Source: UBA4744 sp035282865 (GTDB lineage Bacteria; Actinomycetota; Acidimicrobiia; Spongiisociales; UBA4744). Taken from it: a stretch of 25,602 nt of DNA. The DNA lies in assembly GCA_035282865.1 (NCBI GenBank), contig DATEVB010000116.1:1-25602 (forward strand), given 5' to 3'. Of the stretch, positions 7,619-17,267 are shown one piece after another. The translations under genes and the position numbers were made by a program. How positions within the stretch are numbered: the stretch's first letter is position 1; the number at the start of each line of letters is the position of its first letter. The notes beneath the pieces are model-generated. The model searched no databases, had not been told where the DNA came from, and worked only from the letters and a program-made list of their open reading frames with translations.

Positions 7619-8158
7619 CTAGCCGCCTCCCGTCAGGCTTTCCGCCACCATCTTGGCCTCTTCCGGCCCGGTCGGGGGATAGAGCACCAGGTAGTACTCG
7701 TCGCATCGATCGGGCCCCTCGAACCAGGCCACTCCCCAGATCCCCTCGCCGAGATCTCCCAAGGCCCCTTCGGTTCCCCGTACCTCGACCGGCTCCGGCG
7801 TGGTGATCCAGCGAGTGGGCGGCAGACTTCCCCGCACGAACACAACCACTGGAGTGCCGCTCTCGTCCGTCCAGCCGGTGACGATCGTGCCCGGTTGCAG
7901 GGTGAACTGGTCGAGGGGCATTGCAGAGAGGTCGGGTTGGTCGTCGATCACTCGCTCAGGAAGGACCGTTGGAAAGAAGAAGGGAGGATCACACGTCACG
8001 GGGGTCGGTTCTGTCGACCCCGTTGTGATCGGGCTGGTCGTCGAGGTGGCGATAGGGATGGTGACCGTTGTGGGAGTAGTGGGGGAATCGCCTGCCGTGC
8101 TACAGGCGGCCACCATCATCATCAGCGCCACGGCAAGCAGGGATCGAGCGGCCAACAC
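7619..8158 (-). CDS. Putative lipoprotein of unknown function
   Basis: A 179-residue protein I do not recognise. The first 19 residues form a lipoprotein signal: a short basic start, the hydrophobic run LLAVALMMM, and a VAAC lipobox with Cys19. A Thr/Ser/Pro-rich linker follows at about 20-53. The rest is a small, probably beta-rich domain with two cysteines (CDPPFF near 55 and DRCDEYY near 152) that could form a disulfide outside the cell. The frame opens with GTG 8158; TTG 8155 is an equally good alternative, and no strong ribosome site is seen. It ends five bases from the ABC ATPase remnant and faces it. Codon use and the clear export signal support a real gene. Confidence 0.7.
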   Translation of the reverse strand: MLAARSLLAVALMMMVAACSTAGDSPTTPTTVTIPIATSTTSPITTGSTEPTPVTCDPPFFFPTVLPERVIDDQPDLSAMPLDQFTLQPGTIVTGWTDESGTPVVVFVRGSLPPTRWITTPEPVEVRGTEGALGDLGEGIWGVAWFEGPDRCDEYYLVLYPPTGPEEAKMVAESLTGGG

Positions 8159-8294
8159 GGGCCGCAGCGTACCTGAGAGATACGGAAGGGCCGGGATTCT
8201 CCCCGTTCAGTGTTGCGTCTAGAGGTCGCAATGGGATCCGTTGCAGCGGTGGTACGGTGTCTGGCCTCACCAGGACTACTCGAACGAGGACATC

Positions 8295-9437
8295 ATGGAT
8301 CTGAAAGCCCGTGCTGAACAGGCTCTTGCAGAGGCGGAAAGCGAACTGGCCGTAATCAATCGGTGGATGTACGAAAACCCGGAGGTCGGGTTCGAAGAGC
8401 ACAACACCTCGGCGCGTCTGGCGCGTTTCCTGGCCGAGCGGGGGTTTGCGGTCGAGTACCCGGCCTACGGCCTGGAAACGGCCTTTGCCGCCCGCGTCGG
8501 GTCCGGGGGACCGGAGGTGATCATCTGTGCTGAAATGGATGCGCTTCCCACCGTTGGTCACGCCTGCGGGCACAACATCATTGCCACGTCCGCCCTGGGC
8601 GCCGGCGTGGCCCTCGGTCCTCTGGCTGATGAGCTGGGAATCAGGGTGACGGTGCTCGGTACTCCGGCCGAGGAGAAGATGGGTGGCAAGGTCGACCTGA
8701 TCAATGCCGGTGCCTTCGCCGGAGCCGTTGCTTCGATGATGGTGCACCCCGCCGATCGAGATGTGGTAGATCCCAAGGTGCTGGGGGTCCGCCACATCGA
8801 CGTGGAATTCCACGGCAAGGACTCTCACGCCGCTCTTGCTCCCCAGTTGGGCATCAACGCTCTCGACGCCTTCGTCCAGGCTTATGTCAACGTCTCGACC
8901 CTGCGTCAGGCGCTCTACCCGACCGACAAGATCCACGCGATCATCACCCACGGCGGGGATGCAGCCAACATCATTCCCAGCTACACCCGCTCGTCCTGGT
9001 ATGTGCGGGCTGCAACGCGTGAGCGGATGGAGGAGCTCTACGACCGGGTGATGGCCTGTTTCGAAGCTGCCGCTACGGCCACCGGCTGCACGTGGAATCT
9101 GGAGCAGATCGGTCATCCATTCGAGGACATGGTGAGCAACCCGGTCATGGTCGGACTGTTTGCCGCCAATGCCGCGGCGCTCGGGCGGATCATGAAGCGG
9201 GGCGCCGGCGAGGAACCGGGGGCGGCCGGTTCGACCGACATGGGAAACGTGAGCCAGGTGGTGCCTTCGATCCATCCGTTCCTGTCCATTAGTCCGGGTG
9301 ATGCCGTCAATCATCAGCCCGAGTTTGCCACCCACACGGTGACCGCCGATGGGGAGCAGGCCATCCGCGACGGGGCGCTGGCCATGGCCTGGACGGTGAT
9401 CGATCTGGCAGTCCAGGACAAATGGGGAGAGCTCTAG
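8295..9437 (+). CDS. M20-family amidohydrolase/peptidase
   Basis: A 380-residue metallopeptidase-fold enzyme of the M20 family (M20D, amidohydrolase / Xaa-Arg dipeptidase-like group), which hydrolyses amide bonds of small substrates such as N-acyl amino acids or dipeptides. Metal and catalytic motifs are visible: EMDALP at 80-85, GHACGHN at 88-94, PAEE at 124-127, the dimerisation-domain histidine in GKDSHAA at 174-180, and STDMGNVSQVVPSIHPF at 313-329. The frame is open from 8241, but ATG 8295 has GAGG five bases upstream and starts at the usual helix. It has no signal peptide, so it is cytosolic. The substrate cannot be told from sequence; the IHPF ending favours the PM20D2-like subgroup. 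It is a single-gene unit. Confidence 0.88.
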   Translation: MDLKARAEQALAEAESELAVINRWMYENPEVGFEEHNTSARLARFLAERGFAVEYPAYGLETAFAARVGSGGPEVIICAEMDALPTVGHACGHNIIATSALGAGVALGPLADELGIRVTVLGTPAEEKMGGKVDLINAGAFAGAVASMMVHPADRDVVDPKVLGVRHIDVEFHGKDSHAALAPQLGINALDAFVQAYVNVSTLRQALYPTDKIHAIITHGGDAANIIPSYTRSSWYVRAATRERMEELYDRVMACFEAAATATGCTWNLEQIGHPFEDMVSNPVMVGLFAANAAALGRIMKRGAGEEPGAAGSTDMGNVSQVVPSIHPFLSISPGDAVNHQPEFATHTVTADGEQAIRDGALAMAWTVIDLAVQDKWGEL

Positions 9438-9546
9438 GCCAATCTTCGATTGCCGCAGGAAGTTCGCGGTGACAAAGCCGTCATCCTCTTCGAGAAGGGA
9501 GTCACCACGTCCTCCTTCCAACCTCGAAACTCTTGCTTCGAGCTCC

Positions 9547-10518
9547 CTACCTTTCCGGTGGTGGGACCGGGCGCCGGACCGCGGTTTGCGTGGCTCGGCT
9601 CTCGCCGGTCGCTCCTTCGGGGGTGAATAGCTCGCGGATCGCTCCGATGCTCGACATGATCCCGCTCATCTCCATCGGCAGGAACACCTTGGTGGCCTGG
9701 CCGTCGGCGATGCCCTGCAACGCTTCCAGGTAGCGGATGGCGATGAGGTCGGGAGTCGGGTCGCCGGTATGGATGGCTCCGAACACACGCTCGATAGCTT
9801 GTCCTTCACCTTCCGCCACCGTCAGCTTTTGGTACTTTTCGGCGTCTGCCACTCGCTTGATTGCCTCCGCCTGACCCTCTGCCTCGAGGATCTGGGCCTC
9901 CTTGACACCTTCGGCGCGGAGAATGGCGGATCGCTTCTGACCTTCGGCCTCGGTGACGACCGCCCGGCGGTCCCGCTCGGCTTTCATCTGCCGGTGCATG
10001 GCGTCCGTTACATCCGGCGGCGGCTCGATCCTCTGGATCTCGACCCGCACCACCCTGGTGCCCCACTTGTCGGTGGCATCGTCGAGGATCTCGCGCAGCT
10101 TGGCATTGATCAATTCACGAGAGGTGAGCGCTTCGTCCAGCTGCAGATCACCAACGACGTTACGAAGGTTGGTTTGTGCCAGTTTGGTGACCGCCAGCAC
10201 GAAGTTGCTGATGTTGTATTTCAGTTTCACGGGGTCGGTGGCTTCGAAGTAGATAACCGCGTCGACGGTGACCACCACGTTGTCTTTGGTGATGACTTCC
10301 TGGGGAGGAACGTCGATCACCTGCTCACGCATATCGACTTTGAGCAGGCGCTTGACGAAGGGAAGGACCCAACGGAGCCCGGGATCAACCGTTCGCTGGT
10401 ATCGGCCCAGGAACTCGATCAGCCCTTTCTCGAACGGCCGAACGATTCGAAGGCCCGCGCCGACAAACACGATCAGGACGATCGCCAGGATTACGAACAG
10501 GATGATAAATGGTTCCAT
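9547..10518 (-). CDS. SPFH/band-7 (stomatin-like) membrane protein
   Basis: A 323-residue stomatin/paraslipin-type protein. One N-terminal membrane helix (residues 3-23) is followed by a band-7 domain at about 24-185, with GLIEFLGRYQRTVDPGLRW, then VPPQEVITKDNVVVTVDAV, and LRNVVGDLQLDE. An Ala/Glu-rich coiled coil follows at about 190-260 (repeats of AEGQ, AEGVKEA and AEGQAEAI), then a C-terminal segment with LPMEMSGIMSSIGAI. Such proteins form large membrane-associated oligomers that scaffold lipid domains or membrane proteases. It starts 32 bases after an nfeD-like gene on the same strand, the standard pairing for this subgroup. Family assignment is firm; its partners in this organism are not known. 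Confidence 0.93.
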   Translation of the reverse strand: MEPFIILFVILAIVLIVFVGAGLRIVRPFEKGLIEFLGRYQRTVDPGLRWVLPFVKRLLKVDMREQVIDVPPQEVITKDNVVVTVDAVIYFEATDPVKLKYNISNFVLAVTKLAQTNLRNVVGDLQLDEALTSRELINAKLREILDDATDKWGTRVVRVEIQRIEPPPDVTDAMHRQMKAERDRRAVVTEAEGQKRSAILRAEGVKEAQILEAEGQAEAIKRVADAEKYQKLTVAEGEGQAIERVFGAIHTGDPTPDLIAIRYLEALQGIADGQATKVFLPMEMSGIMSSIGAIRELFTPEGATGESRATQTAVRRPVPPPER

Positions 10519-10550
10519 TCAGACCCTCTCTTTCGCGCTGCTAGCCAAAA

Positions 10551-10997
10551 TCAGGATTTCGGCGCGGTCTCGTGCACCACCAAGCGGGTGCCGCGCACTT
10601 CGGTGATGGTCACCGGCGTTCCCGGCTCGATGATGTCTCCATCGCTGGTGGCCCGCCACTCTTCCGACTCGACCCGGACTCGACCGGCACCCGAAACCGG
10701 ATCGACCTGCTCGAGCACGATCGCCTGCATGTTCAGGTACCGGTTCGCCCCGATGCTCTTGGTGTCGGCGATGTCCTGTTTGCGGATGAACCGCCGCAAA
10801 TACAGGAGAGTGCCTATCGAAACGACAAAGAATGCAACCCATTGCCAGCCGACCGGTACATCGACCCACGCCAGGATGGCGGCGGTGGCGCCACCGACGG
10901 CGAAGGGCAGGAGGAAGAATCCTGCCGTGAAGATCTCGCCAACTGCCAAGACCACTGCCAGACCTGTCCACAACCAGCGCCAAATCTCGTTATCCAT
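10551..10997 (-). CDS. NfeD-like membrane protein
   Basis: A 148-residue short-form NfeD protein. Three hydrophobic helices occupy about residues 9-28, 29-47 and 50-68, and a soluble OB-fold domain follows at about 90-145. Its typical core is MQAIVLEQVDPVSGAGRVRV, then EEWRA and the GTPVTITEVRGTRLVV strand pair. The frame is open from 11027, but ATG 10997 fits the family start; no strong ribosome site is present. It lacks the N-terminal serine-protease domain of long NfeD. The SPFH gene follows 32 bases downstream, and the two products are thought to work together in membrane quality control. It begins 134 bases after clpB on the same strand. Confidence 0.88.
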   Translation of the reverse strand: MDNEIWRWLWTGLAVVLAVGEIFTAGFFLLPFAVGGATAAILAWVDVPVGWQWVAFFVVSIGTLLYLRRFIRKQDIADTKSIGANRYLNMQAIVLEQVDPVSGAGRVRVESEEWRATSDGDIIEPGTPVTITEVRGTRLVVHETAPKS

Positions 10998-11116
10998 GGG
11001 TTTGATTATCGCAGATGAAACCGTCACAGCGCCGGGAATTGAGGCCGCTTCCAGCCGCCGACTTCCAGCCCCTGGTTCCGACCTGAAATACCCACCCTGG
11101 CTGCTGGTGGATGACT

Positions 11117-11129
11117 GCCGACTACCGGC
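11117..11129. repeat. Short dispersed repeat copy after clpB
   Basis: The 13-mer GCCGACTACCGGC lies just past the clpB stop (minus strand). It recurs exactly at 24977-24989, just past the nagA stop. The surrounding 11040-11150 stretch is itself repetitive: CTTCCAGCC occurs twice, followed by alternating CCG-, CTA- and AACCGCC-like units. Confidence 0.35.
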
Positions 11130-11131
11130 TG

Positions 11132-13711
<2,580 letters not shown>

Positions 13712-13744
13712 GCGGTTCGCTCCTGTAGTCTCGCCTCGATGGAG

Positions 13745-13774
13745 ATAACACGTTTCGCAGTCAATTGATTCCAA
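13745..13774 (-). promoter_or_regulatory. Weak promoter candidate for clpB
   Basis: On the minus strand, TTGGAA (13774-13769) and TGTTAT (13750-13745) are 18 bases apart, each matching consensus at four of six positions. The predicted start lies about 25-30 bases before ATG 13711. The 13712-13810 region is clearly more AT-rich than its surroundings, as expected for a shared divergent promoter. Confidence 0.35.
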
Positions 13775-13810
13775 TAAATCTAAGTCCAATGTTATCAGAT
13801 TCGAGGAAAC

Positions 13811-14293
13811 ATGATAGTTGCCAAGACCCCCTCCGAGTCACTCACCAGAATGGCCCAGGTGATGCAGATCACCGATGCCAACACGGCCGGTTTCGTGCAT
13901 GGTGGCTCAATCATGGTATTGGTGGACTCGGCTGCCGGCGTTGCTGCGATGCGGCACGCCCAACGGCGGGTGGTTACCGCTCAGGTCGACTCGCTCAGCT
14001 TCCACACCCCGGTTCACATCGGTGATGTGCTGAGCCTGACCGCCTGTCTGACCCAGGCATGGACGTCATCGATGGAGATCGAAGTCACCGTCCACCGGGA
14101 GGATCCGATGACGGGCGAACAGGACCACACGACAACCGCCTACCTCACGATGGTGGCGCTCGACGAGCACGGTCGACCGGTGGCCGTTCCCCCGGTGCGG
14201 CCCGAGACGGACGAGGAACGGCGTCGGCAGCGGGAAGCGGAGACACGCCGGCGGGCCAGAGTTCAATTACGCCAAGACCTCGAGAAGGAATGA
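13811..14293 (+). CDS. Acyl-CoA thioesterase, hotdog fold
   Basis: A 160-residue single-hotdog-domain protein of the acyl-CoA hydrolase group (YciA/ACOT-like), which cleaves acyl-CoA to free acid and CoA. The family signature FVHGGSIMVLVDSAAG covers about residues 28-43: the HGG turn is at 30-32, and Asp39 on the hotdog helix is the likely catalytic acid. The strand DSLSFHTPVHIGDVLSL follows, as usual. The last 30 residues are highly charged (EERRRQREAETRRRARVQ), extending beyond the hotdog fold as in many members. ATG 13811 is supported by GAGGAAAC directly upstream. It is divergent from clpB across 99 bases. The acyl-chain preference is not predictable. Confidence 0.9.
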   Translation: MIVAKTPSESLTRMAQVMQITDANTAGFVHGGSIMVLVDSAAGVAAMRHAQRRVVTAQVDSLSFHTPVHIGDVLSLTACLTQAWTSSMEIEVTVHREDPMTGEQDHTTTAYLTMVALDEHGRPVAVPPVRPETDEERRRQREAETRRRARVQLRQDLEKE

Positions 14294-14311
14294 AGCTTTG
14301 GCGAGAGACTT

Positions 14312-14698
14312 CTAGAGAAGAACGGTGGTGAGTCTCCGGTTGATGGCATCGAGAATGGCTTTCACGGTGGCGGCCGACGGATCGTGGTCGCTCACCAGGG
14401 CGCTGCCGACGAGCGACTCGCCGGTCTCGGTGAGACTCACTTGGGCGAGGGCGACTTGCACCACACCGAGATCCTGAGTGGCCACCGCCTCGAGATCGAG
14501 ATGGATGCGGCCCTCGGTGACTTTCTCGACCGCGTCGAGGGTTGCTTCGCCGACCAGGCGCGCCCGGTGCTCGGCTCCGGCGGACCCGATTGCCTCTCCG
14601 TAGAAAGCAGTTTCGGCCCATTGGAGGGTGATCATCACCCGGGCATCGTCCCCGTCCACAGACTCGGAAATGCGGATGATCGCCGGTCGTTCTTTCAT
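14312..14698 (-). CDS. Conserved hypothetical protein downstream of the Ycf46-like ATPase
   Basis: A protein of about 128 residues with no named family that I can assign. Its pattern (RVMITLQW, then ETAFYGEAIGSAG, EATLDAVEKVTEG, ESLVGSALVSDHDPSAATV and ILDAINRRLTTVLL) resembles short alpha/beta proteins I know from other actinobacteria only as hypothetical. It has no signal peptide, membrane helix or cysteine, so it is probably a small cytosolic domain, perhaps a dimer. The frame stays open to 14770, overlapping the ATPase gene. I prefer ATG 14698, where the conserved-looking part begins, although no ribosome site is evident. It lies on the same strand 41 bases after the ATPase gene, which suggests co-transcription and a possible shared role. 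Confidence 0.7.
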   Translation of the reverse strand: MKERPAIIRISESVDGDDARVMITLQWAETAFYGEAIGSAGAEHRARLVGEATLDAVEKVTEGRIHLDLEAVATQDLGVVQVALAQVSLTETGESLVGSALVSDHDPSAATVKAILDAINRRLTTVLL

Positions 14699-14739
14699 GG
14701 CCGGGAGAATAGCCGTCCAGGGTCCGATTTCCCGGAGTT

Positions 14740-16206
14740 CTAGGCAAACACCGCTCGCCCATCGGCCCACGCCCGCAGCATCGCCACATCTTCCCGGCGG
14801 GACACGGAGAGTGGCACAGTGGCTGCCAGCTCTTTCATCAGGCTGGCGGTGGTGAGGTCATCTTCCTCTGCGAGAGCCCGATAGAGCGCGCCGACCACGA
14901 CGGTCTCCAACTCGGCTCCGGAGAATCCTTCGGAGGACGCCACGAGTTGGGCGAGATCGAATCGGCCGGGCTCCCGCCCCCGCTTGGCGAGATGGAGCGA
15001 GATGATCTCGGCTCGCTCGTCGGTGTCCGGAAGGTCAACGAAGAAGATCTCGTCGAATCGGCCGCGCCGCAGCAACTCCGGGGGCAGTGCCGATACGTCG
15101 TTAGCCGTAGCGACCATGAAGACGTCGCCCCGCCGTTCCTGCATCCAGCGAAGGAAGGTGCCTAGCAAGCGCTTGCCGACCCCACCGTCGGCGTCGCCGG
15201 ACGAGGCCAAACCTTTCTCAATCTCGTCGATCCACAAGACGGCGGGAGCCATCGCCTCTACGGTCGAGAGCGCCGCCATCAGTCGTTGCTCGGATTCGCC
15301 GATGTATTTGCTGTAGAGACGGGAGGGATCTAGCAAGACCAGCGGGAGTCCCCAGGTATGGGCGAGCGTCTTGGCCACCAGCGACTTCCCGCAGCCGGGC
15401 ACTCCCGTCAGCAGGACACCCCGGGGTGGATCGAGGCCCGGCAGCGCGTTATCGGAGACCATGACTTGTCTGCGCAACCGCAGCCACGACTTGAGCCCGT
15501 TGAGCCCGCCGACAGTGTCGAGAGTGCCGACCTCCGCTTCGACCAGCTCGAGGATGCCGTCCGAGTTGAGCAGTTCGGCTTTGGCGGTGCGGAGCGCCGG
15601 TATGTCGGCCGACGAGATCTGACCGTCGCGTAACGCCTCGCGTTGTACCAGGCGTTCGGCTTCGGTGATGGTGAGCCCGCGCAGGGCATCGACCATCTGC
15701 TCGATCTCTGCCGCGTTGACGACCACCGGGAACGAGCGGGCGGCGAAGGTCTCGAGGGTCCGTATCACGAGAGCGTGAAGTTCGTCCCGGTCGGGTGGCT
15801 TGAGCGACCACTGGTGAGCAAGGCCCTCGATTTCCGGAGGTACTTCGTTGCGTGGCCCGGTGAGCACCAGCGTCTGACCGCGCCGGGCCGTTTGGGCGAC
15901 CTCTTTGATGCGGCGGACAATCAACGGGTCGGCTAGGTGAGGATAGACGTCGGCGAAGACGAATACGCCCGGATCTGACAGTTCACCGACGAACTCCAGC
16001 GCCACATGGGGGTCGACCGTCTGATACTGCGCCTGGTGGCCGTCCTTGGCGAGCCCGCGGGTGGCCGACCAGGTCCACACCGGCACATCGAGGCGGTCCG
16101 CCGCCTGGCGGATGATAGCGAGCAGGCGGGGTTCCTCCTGAGCCTCGACCAGCAGAAGCGGGTATTGAGAGGCGAGCAGAACCGCCAGGTCGTTGGTGTT
16201 GTCCAT
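14740..16206 (-). CDS. Ycf46-like AAA+ ATPase
   Basis: A 488-residue protein with the two-part layout of cyanobacterial and plastid Ycf46. An N-terminal degenerate NTPase-like domain covers about 1-215 (SQYPLLLVEAQEEPRLL, VWTWSATRGL, FVFADVYPHL, LVLTGPRNEVPPEIE). A complete AAA+ module covers about 225-480: Walker A GVPGCGKS at 268-275, a pore-loop-like SKYIGESE at 299-306, Walker B VLWIDEIEK at 323-331, sensor 1 ATAND at 366-370 and arginine finger RRGRFDE at 380-386. It is cytosolic. In cyanobacteria the homologue has been linked to inorganic-carbon uptake regulation, but the role in actinobacteria is unknown. It is divergent from archease (67 bases) and is followed by a conserved unknown gene. 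The start at ATG 16206 lacks a clear ribosome site. Confidence 0.88.
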   Translation of the reverse strand: MDNTNDLAVLLASQYPLLLVEAQEEPRLLAIIRQAADRLDVPVWTWSATRGLAKDGHQAQYQTVDPHVALEFVGELSDPGVFVFADVYPHLADPLIVRRIKEVAQTARRGQTLVLTGPRNEVPPEIEGLAHQWSLKPPDRDELHALVIRTLETFAARSFPVVVNAAEIEQMVDALRGLTITEAERLVQREALRDGQISSADIPALRTAKAELLNSDGILELVEAEVGTLDTVGGLNGLKSWLRLRRQVMVSDNALPGLDPPRGVLLTGVPGCGKSLVAKTLAHTWGLPLVLLDPSRLYSKYIGESEQRLMAALSTVEAMAPAVLWIDEIEKGLASSGDADGGVGKRLLGTFLRWMQERRGDVFMVATANDVSALPPELLRRGRFDEIFFVDLPDTDERAEIISLHLAKRGREPGRFDLAQLVASSEGFSGAELETVVVGALYRALAEEDDLTTASLMKELAATVPLSVSRREDVAMLRAWADGRAVFA

Positions 16207-16273
16207 GACGAGTAGTTATCGGAACAGCGGGCAGGCGCACTTAGGACAATCCCTGTGGTGGCACAATGGCGGC

Positions 16274-16690
16274 ATGACATCCCGTTATGAGGTGCTTTCC
16301 CACACTGCCGACACGGGGATCGTTGTTTGGGGGCCGACCCTCCGGGAGGCGTTCGAGAACGCCGCCTTCGCCATGTTCGATCTGATGTTTGGGATCGGCG
16401 ATCTGGTGGGCGGGGACCGAGTCCAGATCGAGGTCGCGGCGCCCACCGTTGGAGAGCTGCTGGTCGACTGGCTGAGCGCCCTTCTGTTCGAGGCGGAAAC
16501 CCGTGACCTGGCCCTGTGCTCTTTCGAGATCGAGACTATGGACCAAGGCCACCTGACGGGGTGGGGAAAGGGGGTTCCGCTGGCCGAGTTAGAGCTCTCG
16601 GGGCCTCCCATCAAGGCGGTCACCTACTGCGATCTAATGGTCGAGGAGACGCCCGGGGGGTGGTCGGCGCAGGTTGTCTTCGACGTCTGA
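16274..16690 (+). CDS. Archease, RtcB activator
   Basis: A 138-residue archease. These proteins speed guanylylation of the RNA ligase RtcB and allow multiple turnovers. The hallmark is SHTADTG at about residues 9-15, where Asp13 is one of the acidic metal-binding positions. The family's TVGELLVDWLSALLFEAET core follows, then GWGKGVPLA, IKAVTYCDLMVEE, and the typical C-terminal ending VVFDV whose aspartate completes the metal site. An upstream frame runs from 16193, but ATG 16274 is the natural family start; the ribosome site is weak. mscL and then rtcB lie downstream on the same strand, so the functional partner is two genes away. It is divergent from the Ycf46-like gene. Confidence 0.93.
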   Translation: MTSRYEVLSHTADTGIVVWGPTLREAFENAAFAMFDLMFGIGDLVGGDRVQIEVAAPTVGELLVDWLSALLFEAETRDLALCSFEIETMDQGHLTGWGKGVPLAELELSGPPIKAVTYCDLMVEETPGGWSAQVVFDV

Positions 16691-16730
16691 GGATGTGCGG
16701 AACTATTCCGACTATGCGGGTTTCAACCGA

Positions 16731-16757
16731 CCGGGAAACCCAACCCCGGGTTCCCGG
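16731..16757 (+). terminator. Hairpin between archease and mscL
   Basis: The arm CCGGGAAACCC (16731-16741) pairs with GGGTTCCCGG (16748-16757), leaving one bulged A and a six-base loop. There is no U-tract. It could be a weak terminator or a processing or stability element. CCGGGAAACC recurs at about 16811-16820, just before the mscL start. Confidence 0.4.
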
Positions 16758-16844
16758 TGGGATCGTGTCCCAAAGGAATCGGGCTCGTGACCGTCGTTAT
16801 TGTTCAGTGCCCGGGAAACCGGGCCGCCGGCGAAGGGAGAGCGT

Positions 16845-17225
16845 GTGCGCAAGGAATTCAAGGAATTCATCAGCAAGGGGAGTCTGGTTGACATCGCCGT
16901 CGGCTTTGTCATGGGTGTCGCGTTTGCATCTGTGGTATCTACCTTCGTGGGTAGGATCGTCAATCCGCTCATCGGGATGATCTTCAGCGTGTCGAGTCTC
17001 GACGCCTCGCTGACGTTCGGGAAGATCGACGAGACGACCGGGATCCCGGCCGGAAGTGTCGGAGCGTTCATCGGCGCGGTGATCAACTTCGTCATCGTGG
17101 GCTTCGTCATGTTCATGGTTGTGAGGGCGTACAACAAGGTGAAAGCGCAGGAAGAAGCGGCGCCGGCGGAACGGTCGGAGGACATCGTGCTGCTCACGGA
17201 GATCCGGGACTCCTTGAAGCGATAA
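16845..17225 (+). CDS. mscL: Large-conductance mechanosensitive channel MscL
   Basis: A 126-residue channel that opens under membrane tension and releases solutes during hypo-osmotic shock. The family layout is complete: an amphipathic N-terminal helix (RKEFKEFISKGSLVD), TM1 with the conserved IAVGFVMGVAFASVVSTFV and NPLIGMI, a short periplasmic loop (about 60-75) and TM2 (FIGAVINFVIVGFVMFMVV). The C-terminal helix ends LLTEIRDSLKR, matching the usual 'L..IRD.L' tail. A longer frame opens at TTG 16800, but GTG 16845 is preceded by GGGAGA and fits the family start. It lies 154 bases after archease and 42 bases before rtcB. Whether it shares a transcript with them is unproven, and MscL has no known role in RNA repair. 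Confidence 0.95.
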   Translation: MRKEFKEFISKGSLVDIAVGFVMGVAFASVVSTFVGRIVNPLIGMIFSVSSLDASLTFGKIDETTGIPAGSVGAFIGAVINFVIVGFVMFMVVRAYNKVKAQEEAAPAERSEDIVLLTEIRDSLKR

Positions 17226-17267
17226 TCTATTCCCGCGCGGCAGGCTTCCCGCCTACAGTTGAAGGTG

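Noticed and set aside
9441..9453. CAATC-TTC-GATTG hairpin after the M20 gene as a terminator
   Set aside because: The stem is only five base pairs, AT-rich and without a U-tract, too weak to call.
8100..9521. Long minus-strand open frame (473 codons) across the M20 amidohydrolase
   Set aside because: It is fully antisense to a gene with intact catalytic motifs, and its translation (rich in His, Gly and Arg) shows no domain. It is typical of GC-rich shadows.
13712..13810. CIRCE or HAIR operator upstream of clpB
   Set aside because: Neither the CTTGAGT/ACTCAAG arms nor the TTAGCACTC arms of CIRCE occur in this region.
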